Source: Heterotrichella gracilis (taxonomy: Eukaryota; Sar; Xanthophyceae; Tribonematales; Xanthonemataceae). Taken from it: a stretch of 64,000 nt of DNA. The DNA lies in assembly GCA_032358255.1 (NCBI GenBank), contig JAULBX010003666.1, forward strand, positions 1 to 64,000, given 5' to 3'. Positions 58,001-64,000 of the stretch are shown here, piece by piece (the first letter of the stretch is position 1; each line of letters opens with the position of its first letter). A program made the position numbers and the translations under genes. Below the pieces are notes generated by a model. That model searched no databases and had not been told where the DNA came from. It was given only the letters and a program-made list of their open reading frames with translations.

Positions 58001-61000
58001 GCGTGTGCATGGGTACATCTGTGGCCAAACCATAGCCCAACACCCTGGCCAAAACCCTAGCACAACCCTTCCCCACCTGTCCACCAGGGTGTACATTCTC
58101 CGCATGCTGGGTGTCCACACCACCCCCGCCAGGGCGCCCGCCAGCTCACCACCATCCGCGGCACCCTCCGCACCACCGGTGGGGGGCGCGGTGGCGGGGT
58201 CGGTGGCTGTGGCTGCCAGCACCTCCCTCAGCTTCGTAATGGCTTCCTCCCCTTGCTGGGTGTACAGGGCAGGCATGTCCAGCTGCATGGGGTGCGGGGG
58301 ACACGCATTAGGGTTCAGGGTTTTAGGGTTTAGGAGTTTGCAATGGCTTGCTCCTATTGCTGGGTGTACAGGGCAGGCATGTCCAGCTGCATGGGGTGCG
58401 GGAGGAAGGCGTTAGGGTTTGAGGGTTTGAGGAGCGTGCAAGCAATAACAAAACTGGTTGATTTTTTTAAATTGATGTTGAATTTAATTTTAGTTAATGT
58501 TGTGCTGCAAGCGCACCTTGACCCTCATGACCTGCTCCAGCGCCAGCGCCACCTGCTGCCGCTCCCCCTCCCCCCGCAGCCGCTCCCCCAGCACCATGAA
58601 CCCACTGGCAGCCAGGTCATCGTATGATATTCCCCCCCTGGAGGCCCACCGGAACAGGTCGCGGGGGGTGATGAGACCATACTTGCCGGCAAACACATTG
58701 GTGGCCTGCGGGTGGGGGTGGTTGGGTGCTTTGTAGGGTTTAGGTTTACCATTTAGGGTTTAGGCGTGACATCGCCGTTCCTTGTCGGCAAACACATTGG
58801 TGGCCTGTAGTTTTCCACTCTACACATGTGGCTGGGTGTGACTCTGCAAGGCTCATATGGAGATGATAACTGCTGTGCGCCCACACCAACGTGGGAGTGA
58901 CAGGACGTCAAACCTGGGAGTGACAGGACGTCAAACCTGGGCTCTAATCTTGCTGCAGCTCCCTCCTACCCAGAGACGGTTCTTGGTGGGGTTTTCAGAG
59001 TACGAAGCAAGGTTTCTATATCTTTCCACACCTGCCGCCTCCTCTGCAGCTCCCGCATGACCGCCAGCATGCGCCCCGCGTGACTCGGCGCCACCGCGCA
59101 CCGCCTCTCAATAATGGTCGCCAGCTCGCCATCGGGTATGTCGGCCACATGCAGCTCCAGGAAACGGGACCTGAAAGCCCTAGAGAGGGTTTTGCGCCCC
59201 GCGTAGGCGCCGCCCGCGGGGTTCTGTGTGGCGAACAGCATGAAGTGCGGGTGCGGGGTGATGGTCTCCTGGGTCTCGGGCAGGAACAGCTCGCGGTTGT
59301 CGTCCAGCAGCCTGCAGGGTGGTGGAAGGGTTTTCATTACGGGGTCTTAGAGTTTACATGTTAAGCGCCCCCAGCACCTCCATAAATCACAACCTAGGGT
59401 TAAATACATGTTGAGCGCCTCTAGCACCTCGCTAAGCGCCAGCTTCAGCGCATCCAGCACCAGCGAACACCCTCGTTATAGAACCCTAAATCCTACACCC
59501 TACACCCTAATCCAGGGTATAATACCTGTTGAGCGCCTCCAGCACCTCGCTGGGCGCCAGGTTCAGCTCGTCCAGCACCAGCCACCAGCCCGCGCGCACC
59601 GCCGCCACCAGCACCCCCTCCCGCCACACCAGCCGGCCCCGCTCGTCCGCCACGTGGCACCCCAGGTACTCCGCCAGGTCGGTCTGGTGGTGGTTGTTGA
59701 TGCGCACGCAGCGGTGGCCGGTGGCGGCGGCGAGGTGGGCCACCAGGGAGGTCTTGCCGCTGGAGGTGGGGCCCTGGGAAGAGAAGGATAATGATTATTA
59801 TTGACTATTAATTATTATTTTAATTAATTCATGATCTATTATGAATTCTTTACTTCAACAATAATGCGTAAAATGGGGATTTAAGTAATGGATAAAGTCG
59901 GGCACCAAGGGAGGCCTTGCCTCTAAAGGTGGGGCCCTAGGAGGGGGAGGGAGGATAGTGCACATGTGCAAACCTGATCCAAACCCTAGGGCATGGGGGT
60001 GTTGGCTCAGGGGAATGAAATAGAAGGGGATGAGGCATAGGTGAAAGGGAATGGGGATGGGAGGGAATGTTTGCGGGGGGTGTATGGCCGTGTTGACAAC
60101 GGGCGTGTCAGCGCAGCAGCAGCACCCCATGTGCTTGTTGGGGTTCATGTGCGCAGCCTCTTGCCTCACCGGCCAATGGGGGGCCGACAAAGTGGTTGGG
60201 ATGCAGTTGGGTGCTTGTGGTCAAGCATAACCCTAGGGTTTCACCTGCAGCAGGATGGGGTACTTCCTCAGCAGCACCGCCTTGGCCAGGCTGCCCAGGT
60301 GTTTGTAGTTTAGGGTTTAGGGGTTAGGGTTTCACTCTACCTGCAGCAAGATAGGGTATTTCCTCAGCAGCACCGCCCTGGCCAGGCTGCGCAGGTGTGT
60401 AGGGTTAAGGGTTTTAGAATTTAGGTTTTAGGGTTTCCTCCTACCTGCAGCAGGATAGGGTATTTCCTCAGCAGCACGGCCCTCGCAAGGCTGCGCAGGT
60501 GTGCAGCGACGCTGGCGGTAGCCACAAATTGGGACCCCTCGCCCTCCAGATTCCCCGCATTTTCCGGCACCCCCAGGGGCCCCGCCTCCACCCAAAAGTG
60601 GTCAAACAGTACGTGGGTGCCGCCTGGGGGCTGCGCAGGGGTGCGCATCAGGGCCTGTGGGGGAGGAAAAGGGGGGGTTTGAGGACGAGCAAACAGGGGG
60701 GGGAAAGTGGGGTAGATGTGTGAAATTTGAGACAATGGATATCTACACTTGCGTTGACGTCCACACGAAGAAAATTGGGACAATTGAATCTAAGAAGGCT
60801 GGCAGGAGGCAACGCCCTCTTCAATGTGGCCGGCCTGTTGCCCTACATTATTTTACCAGTTGGGTGGTACCGTAGCAAGATCTGGCCAATAGCTGCCCAG
60901 GCACCCCCCCCGACCGCCCCTGCCCCAGCCACAGCAAGCAGCCCCCTCACCTTGAGCTCCGCCTTGCCCCCCAGCAGCTGCCTATGCAGCAGCGCCTCAA

Positions 61001-64000
61001 CCACACCCGCACTCGCACCCCCCAGCTGCGTTAGGAAGGCCATGGCGAAGCCGTCGTACAGCGCGCGCTGCAGGCCATACACGGGCAGGGCGCAGGAGGC
61101 GTACTCCAAAGCCCTGGCGAGGGTTCGCAGGCTGTAGGAGGGCTTCTGGCCGGCCCCATCGGTGAGGGTGGTGTCCTGCGGGGGAGGTAGGGTTTCAGGT
61201 TAGGGTTTAGGGTTTAGGGGTTGTCGATGGGCCTATGTGGTAGGCACAGCGCGGCCCTTGGCCACATGACAGAATATGATCCAGGCAACACCCTTCCCTA
61301 GGGTTTCCACCTTCCTCTGCCTAAACCCCTCCCTCTACCTTTTACCCTTACCCTGCAATTAACCCAGAGAAACTAGATCTACGTGCAGTGAACCCCAAAA
61401 GAACCCTTCCCTAGGGTTTCCACTTACCGCCTTGTCCTTGACCTCAACATAGAGGTCCACGATTGCGTCAAGGGGTGCGCTGGGCCCCGCGGTGGGTAGG
61501 TACCCCGCCACCATCAGGCGCAGATCCTCTCGGCTGGTGGGCTCAGATACCCACACCTCCGTGAACCTGGGGGGGAGTGGGGGGTGGTGGGGGTTGGGGG
61601 AGTGGGAGGGGAGTGGCGCCAGTCCAGAGCACTGCTTACTTTACAGCCTTTGCGTACACGCGTTGGTTGCTGTAGCCTGAGACTGTGCTCGTAACCACAA
61701 AATGACAAAACAGTGGGGTACTGGTATGCGTTTCACATGAACAACGTCATAGTTTTCTTGGGCACAGAAGCGATAATGAATAAACCTAGTATCAGCCCCA
61801 CCTGTTGCGCAGCGCGGGCGGCAGCTCCCGCTTGCCTGCGTCTGTCCCTGGGTTCATGGCTGCAAACACACGGAAACCAGGGTGCCTCGCCAGCGCCTCC
61901 ACGTCACCCCTCTCGGTCAGGGTGACACTACCGCGCTCCCCTTCCAGGAGCCCAGCGAGGCGCTCCAGGGCCTGGGAAATGGGGGCAGAAGTGGTTTCTA
62001 TGGTTTAGGGTTTGCGGACTAGGGTGTAGGGTTTGGAGTTTGGGGTTTGGGGTTTGGGGTTCGGGTGGGTTGTGCCTGCATGTTCCCCCATGACTGCAAA
62101 CCCCAAACAGGAATAAGGTGTGGAAAGGGTTTGATCGCCATAGCTACTCTCCTCACCACACACCCTTGGAGCAAAAGGTGAAACCCAGGTATATTGACCT
62201 CGTACGTTTGCACGGCAAAATCACAACATTTTCCCAAATGCCACGCACCTCGGGCGGGGCCAAGTTTATTTCGTCCAGCAGCAGCCACCAGCCCTCCCGC
62301 AGGGCCTTAATCAGCGCCCCCTCCAGAAACGCAAATGCAAAACCCCCCTCCGCCGCCGCGGCCGCACGCTCAGCCGCCGCCAGGTCAGCTCGAAAATGCG
62401 CCCATTGCTCCTTGAGGCTGTTACCCCCCCCTTGGCGGCGGCGCTTGGCGGGGGGCTCTGAGGAGGCGCCACCTGGCGCCTCCTGGGTGGCTTGGTACTG
62501 CAGGGGGAGGAGGACGGAGGTGCAATATGTAAATACAGGAGGGGGTGCATTTATGGGTGCGGATGGTTCAAAGTGGTTGGCCGCTTGCGGCCCCTGTTTG
62601 GGACGGAGAGGGGGCTGGAATGCCTGGGGTAAAAGATGAGCAGATTTGGAGGGCACCTTTTGGGTGCACGGGAGGGGTGACAGGATATGTGGATGAGTGC
62701 TTGGAGACTAGGAAGATGCAAAATGCTTCTGATGGCAATGCAATGCGGGTGTTGATGCGTGGTGTGATTTGCACAGGCTGTGCGCGGCGTGGCTCAGAGA
62801 ATTGTAGTCTAATTTATCTGTAAGGATCCTCATAGTGGGAATTGGAACAAAAATCTTCAGCATTGCCACGCCGCGCATGCTGTGCTGGGTGCCGGTGCAC
62901 CGTGAGGAGTGCACTATGGTGAGTGGTGACCAAAATACTGTGGTGGGTGGTGATTGGATAGTTTCATCCATTGATGTGGGTACGTAGCAATGTTGCTGAG
63001 ATGCGTCTTTAATAAAGACTCTTTATGGTACAGCGACAAGCGTGCCTGTGGTGGTTGTGCGGGTGCATGGCAAGATGCTCAAGTTGATGCTGCAATTTGA
63101 CGATGCAAGCCTTCCTACATAGGTTAGGTCTACTACCTAGTCTAGCTAGAGTTTCTGCTAGGGTTTTCCCATCGGCTGCTCAGGGCAAAATTTGAACTCA
63201 ACCCGGAGTAACCCGGTCAGTAGTCTAACATGTATATTGATGCAAGATCATCACTGCAGCCGAGGAGGAAAACCCTGACAAAAGCCTACAAAGTGGAAAC
63301 CGCTACTCCCAACCCTGCAAACTCCAAGACCCTTCCCTTCAACCCTACAAAAAGGAGATCGCTACTGCCAAAACCCCTCCACCTACCCAGTTAACACCTT
63401 CCCTTTGACCCTACATCCTACACCAAACCCTTCCCTAAAAACCCCAACAAAACCCCTACCTTGTCCGCGGCCGCCCTCAGCGCCTTGAGCAGCGTGGCCC
63501 ACTTGCCCCTCTCCGCGTACTTGGCCACCCTCCCCAGGAAGGCGTCGTTATCCCCCTTGGTCCAGGTGCGGCGCACCAGGGGGGAGAAGCGCTCAAGCAG
63601 GGGGAGCAGCGCATCGCGGGGCTCCACGGGGCGGAACCCCCCCAGCAGGTCTGCGCTGTCCGTCTGCTGGCTCAGGTTGAGCACAAGCAGCTTGGCGCCA
63701 ACCTGGGAGATAGGGTTTGAAGGATTTAGGGAAAGGAAAACCATAAATAGGATGTTTAGGGTGTGGGTTGTAGGGTGTGGGCATGCTGGCTCAGGTTGAG
63801 GAACAGCAGCTTGCCGAAATACGGGGGGGTAGGATGTGGGGTTTTTCATGTAGGGTTTTGTCAAGAAGGTGTAGAATGCAGACTGAGCTAGTCTTGTGCC
63901 TGACAAGCTACCCTACACCATACCCCCCTGACCCAAAAGAACTGATTCCACAAACCCATGCTCCAGGTGACCAGCACACCAAAAGGTGGTACAATGTGGA
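29125..64000 (-). CDS. MDN1: Midasin (MDN1/REA1), AAA2 to C-terminus, 5' end beyond window
   Basis: Sixty-two consecutive exons from 63702 down to the TGA at 29125-29127 chain with matching phases; they sum to 15,468 nt, about 5,155 aa, and with AAA1 missing upstream the protein should be near 5,800 aa (human 5,596, yeast 4,910). Midasin is the dynein-like AAA+ giant that strips assembly factors (Ytm1/WDR12, Rsa4/NLE) from pre-60S ribosomes in nucleolus and nucleoplasm. Order seen: five AAA modules (AAA2-AAA6), a long helical linker, an Asp/Glu-rich region and a C-terminal VWA/MIDAS domain. No frameshift or internal stop is needed. Block entries give exon coordinates. Introns are mostly 150-600 bp and carry most of the echoes and telomere-like patches in the window. 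Confidence 0.97.
29565..29660 (-). repeat. Echoes of MDN1 exon 61 donor end
   Basis: Plus-strand GCACCATCC(T/G)GTGCAGC.ACTCCT of the exon end (29695 onward) recurs at about 29565-29590 and in decayed form at 29634-29660. CCCTAA words lie between the copies. Confidence 0.75.
30190..30400 (-). repeat. Partial duplicate of MIDAS exon 60
   Basis: 30208-30284 is over 90% identical to the 3' part of exon 60 (30405-30480), including CTTGGCCATCGCCTTGCTCA and GGCCCGCACCCGTTCTCCGC, and keeps the frame. It is flanked by the same CCACCCACCCACC tracts. A third, much decayed copy may lie near 30318-30355. Confidence 0.88.
30638..30717. repeat. Tandem repeat, about 41 bp twice
   Basis: Two nearly identical units containing GGTTTGGGTGAGAATAAAGG and GGCCCAGGCACAGAGG, in the intron before exon 60 of MDN1. 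Confidence 0.9.
31283..35856 (-). CDS. MDN1: MDN1 exons 49-58: acidic D/E-rich region
   Basis: Exons 35665-35856, 35218-35354, 34883-35005, 34380-34531, 33696-33876, 33281-33479, 32769-33016, 32340-32574, 31794-32110, 31283-31481. Almost every exon is a separate acidic block rich in Glu, Asp, Gly and Gln. Landmarks shared with human midasin keep the order: KKDVSDQIEDEDQV, IEMDQDFDGAMED, LDEKLWGDD, NPLRDLGNAMERW. This flexible arm gives the MIDAS domain its reach. Reading frames on the opposite strand here look open only because they mirror Glu/Asp codons. Confidence 0.92.
35425..35465 (-). repeat. Echo of MDN1 exon 50 start
   Basis: CATCAAAGTACTGGTCCATC and CTCAATGCCTGCA repeat the exon start and acceptor at 35325-35358 with one or two changes. 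Confidence 0.88.
36179..50575 (-). CDS. MDN1: MDN1 exons 23-48: linker
   Basis: Exons 50365-50575, 49257-50096 (largest, 840 nt), 48861-48989, 48239-48588, 47732-47973, 47235-47491, 46589-47091, 46213-46404, 45673-45988, 45180-45407, 44366-44959, 43835-44145, 43278-43480, 42790-42957, 42336-42545, 41598-41823, 41125-41239, 40161-40352, 39704-39929, 39210-39409, 38770-38919, 38080-38271, 37516-37785, 37031-37302, 36675-36837, 36179-36404. Helical, Ala/Leu-rich and weakly conserved, but local matches fix the order: REYPLYADITQPLQ, EEEEDEEDYRRRFP, WPEHPLLAQL, WRKLELASW, HAYYSMW, LQQHMMHMLR. In midasin this stalk links the ring to the MIDAS domain. The donor at 46213 (GTGAGA) was chosen because a nearer GT breaks the phase. 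Confidence 0.88.
40494..40566. repeat. Dispersed 70-bp repeat, copy B
   Basis: Same orientation as copies A (3667) and C (40696). Lies in the MDN1 intron between exons 40161-40352 and 41125-41239, only about 130 bp from copy C; similarity continues to a shared CTACCACCAT about 35-40 bp downstream of the core. Confidence 0.9.
40696..40768. repeat. Dispersed 70-bp repeat, copy C
   Basis: Nearly identical to copy B through GGGGAATCAAAATCATCAA, in the same intron and orientation. Confidence 0.9.
41008..41050 (-). repeat. Echo of MDN1 exon 39 end with lost donor
   Basis: CCCTGGCTTAGCTGCAGCTG matches CCCTGGCTCACCTGCAGCTG at the exon end (41113 onward). The donor complement CACC has become TAGC, so the copy cannot splice. 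CCCTAAACCC lies between copy and exon. Confidence 0.85.
46832..46909 (-). repeat. Coding minisatellite in MDN1 exon 29
   Basis: Units built from GGATCGGATT and GGTTGGATCG repeat through about 78 bp in frame and encode a run of I/L-Q-S-D-P/A-T/I-R/Q units, an insert absent from human midasin as I recall it. Confidence 0.85.
50843..53349 (-). CDS. MDN1: MDN1 exons 18-22: AAA6 module
   Basis: Exons 52869-53349, 52401-52653, 51995-52163, 51366-51587, 50843-51067. Walker A is GGGGSGKTT and SDLLGGFEQL follows. The Walker B position reads LLLDQANLCNPSVLD: the catalytic Glu is Gln, and human has DNVNFC at the same place, so AAA6 is probably a non-hydrolysing site in both. FMAMDPR and HGEVSRAMRNRGIE close the module. 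Confidence 0.94.
51690..51788 (-). repeat. Echo of MDN1 exon 21 first half
   Basis: About 90 bp copy the exon start at 51495-51592: CAGCAGCCAGTG(G/A)CCCTCCT, CTAGGGCGCGGGTCAGGGCG and CAACCCACTCAAA, with the acceptor-side CCTGCG also kept. A GTGGTTTAAGG/GTAGGGTTTGAG patch lies between. Confidence 0.92.
53644..55234 (-). CDS. MDN1: MDN1 exons 15-17: AAA5 module
   Basis: Exons 55053-55234, 54067-54365, 53644-53833. Walker A GSPGVGKSS, then INLSEGTDMMDLLGADLP; Walker B WVLLDELNLANQ; FAAQNPVQEGGGRKGLPRSF; FNLRDLLRWC. The acceptor of the first exon is TAG rather than CAG. The intron 54366-55052 has CCA-triplet runs and copies of the donor region. Confidence 0.95.
54905..55050 (-). repeat. CCA tract and donor echoes in MDN1 intron 15
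   Basis: Runs of CCA triplets alternate with three copies of a CCA(T/C)GCACCACTCAAAC-like unit; the last copy is the real donor end of exon 15 at 55053. Confidence 0.7.
55275..55346 (-). repeat. Echo of MDN1 exon 15 start (AAA5 P-loop)
   Basis: CTGCTCTTGCCCACTCCAGG and GCTGCCC.CTAGGAGGACGG repeat 55180-55240, including the TAG acceptor. Several AGGGTTTG words lie between. Confidence 0.92.
55488..57559 (-). CDS. MDN1: MDN1 exons 11-14: AAA4 module
   Basis: Exons 57323-57559, 56586-57081, 56163-56342, 55488-55979. Walker A GETGTGKTS, then TADFLGGFRPV; an Ala-rich insert; GPLVIAMKHGDILLIDELNLA (Walker B); ATMNPGGDYGKKELSPAL; and a long tail with GIAPFFVSRGP matching the same place in human midasin (HPFFIPRGP). 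The insert in 55488-55979 is Ser/Glu-rich and lineage-specific. Confidence 0.94.
57767..57926. repeat. 160-bp intron repeat, copy 1
   Basis: About 97% identical to 60054-60213, same orientation, in intron 10 of MDN1. Contains TGTATGGCCGTGTTGACAAC and ends TTGGGATGCAGTTGGGTG. It has no long reading frame or obvious terminal repeats. Confidence 0.92.
58077..59773 (-). CDS. MDN1: MDN1 exons 7-10: AAA3 module
   Basis: Exons 59526-59773, 59032-59311, 58517-58705, 58077-58282. Walker A GPTSSGKTS, the conserved CVRINNHHQTDLAEYLG, Walker B LVLDELNLAPSE, then LLDDNRELF, MLFATQNPAGG, RAFRSRFLELH and the ITPRDLFRWA arginine-finger region. All key residues are present, so this site should hydrolyse ATP. 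Confidence 0.95.
58335..58405 (-). repeat. Echo of MDN1 exon 10 start
   Basis: AATGGCTTGCTCCTATTGCTG and GTGTACAGGGCAGGCATGTC copy 58239-58295 including the CTGCATGGGGTGCGGG acceptor side. GGTTTTAGGGTTTAGGAG lies between. Confidence 0.92.
58780..58810 (-). repeat. Echo of MDN1 exon 9 start
   Basis: GGCAAACACATTGGTGGCCTG repeats the exon edge at 58688-58708, with GTAGGGTTTAGG and ATTTAGGGTTTAGG between. Confidence 0.9.
58893..58940. repeat. Tandem repeat, 24 bp twice
   Basis: GGGAGTGACAGGACGTCAAA plus CCTG occurs twice head to tail, in the intron before exon 9. Confidence 0.9.
59350..59465 (-). repeat. Two echoes of MDN1 exon 7 donor end
   Basis: TTGAGCGCCTC(C/T)AGCACCTCGCT of the exon end (59529 onward) recurs at 59408-59465 over about 55 bp, and as a shorter decayed copy at about 59358-59385. 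In both copies the donor complement ACCT is ACAT. Confidence 0.9.
60054..60213. repeat. 160-bp intron repeat, copy 2
   Basis: Partner of 57767-57926, in intron 6 of MDN1, 2.3 kb away with four exons between. Weaker similarity extends about 40 bp upstream of both. Confidence 0.92.
60247..60400 (-). repeat. Two echoes of MDN1 exon 6 donor end
   Basis: The exon end and donor at 60440-60505 (ACCTGCAGCAGGATAGGGTA, TTCCTCAGCAGCAC) recur at about 60243-60300 and 60340-60397. Both copies keep ACCTGCAG, that is, a usable CTGCAG/GT donor, with telomere-like words between every pair. Confidence 0.93.
60445..63702 (-). CDS. MDN1: MDN1 exons 1-6 of window: AAA2 module
   Basis: Exons 63460-63702, 62249-62497, 61802-61971, 61428-61566, 60951-61175, 60445-60654. 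The first exon opens just after the Walker A loop (VLNLSQQTDSADLLGG), so the P-loop exon is past position 64000. Walker B is LLLDEINLAPPE in 62249-62497, sensor text FAAMNPGTDAGKR in 61802-61971, and YSLRTLARAL in 60951-61175. The segment before Walker B carries a basic insert PAKRRR that could act as a nuclear signal. The 1.0-kb region 62498-63459 is intron. Confidence 0.93.
63780..63815 (-). repeat. Echo of MDN1 exon 1 start
   Basis: GCTGGCTCAGGTTGAG and ACAGCA/ACAAGC GCTTG match 63665-63695, upstream of the exon on the gene strand; GATAGGGTTTGAAGGATTTAGGG-type words lie between. Confidence 0.75.

Noticed and set aside
2488-62062. Real telomere or chromosome end
   Set aside because: TTTAGGG tracts are only one to four units, scattered, and tied to intron ends in both genomic orientations.
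1-64000. Virus-like elements, LTR elements, LINEs or CRISPR arrays
   Set aside because: No reverse transcriptase, integrase, transposase or capsid-like coding and no regular spacer-repeat array was found.

Overview
The window looks like nuclear DNA of a green alga (Chlorophyta). Spliced GT-AG genes encode plant-type plastid proteins: a fibrillin of the FBN4/PAP6 type and glutamate-1-semialdehyde aminomutase of the C5 tetrapyrrole route, with a transit peptide. Coding DNA is GC-rich, introns are many and mostly 150-600 bp, and introns are full of TTTAGGG/CCCTAAA, the plant and Chlorella-type telomere word (Chlamydomonas uses TTTTAGGG). No species can be named from sequence alone.

Layout: end of FBN4 (+, 271-1101); a class I methyltransferase (-, 2168-4975, 5 exons); a SnRK2-like kinase with a myristoylation N-terminus (-, 6654-10093, 8 exons); a SELENOF/Sep15 homologue without selenocysteine (-, 11547-12669, 4 exons); a type II membrane glycosyltransferase-like protein (-, 13787-19626, 9 exons) whose largest intron holds a possible antisense gene and two foldback elements; GSA (+, 20801-25101, 8 exons); an unrecognised intronless ORF (+, 26922-27659); and from 29125 to the window end the giant midasin gene MDN1/REA1 (-), of which 62 consecutive exons (15,468 nt, about 5,155 aa) can be chained with every splice phase matching. 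AAA1 and the first exons lie beyond position 64000. Neighbours share no pathway: plastid lipid and tetrapyrrole genes, secretory-pathway genes and a ribosome-assembly ATPase lie side by side, as is usual in algal nuclear genomes.

The most striking signal is in the non-coding DNA. (1) More than 30 'exon echoes': decayed direct copies of an exon end, often with its splice site or stop codon, lie in the adjoining intron or 3' flank. (2) Telomere-like words follow a strand rule: sense-strand TTTAGGG just after donors, sense-strand CCCTAA(C/A) 20-50 nt before acceptors, where it can supply a CTAAC/CTAAA branch point. (3) The telomere-like patch often sits between an exon and its echo. Together these suggest that introns here grow by break repair that duplicates the flanks and patches them with telomeric DNA, with splicing filtering the orientation. 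This is an inference, with tests listed.

Exon coordinates come from reading frames, splice consensus and remembered family alignments; single-base errors at boundaries are possible. No viral, retroelement or CRISPR feature was seen.
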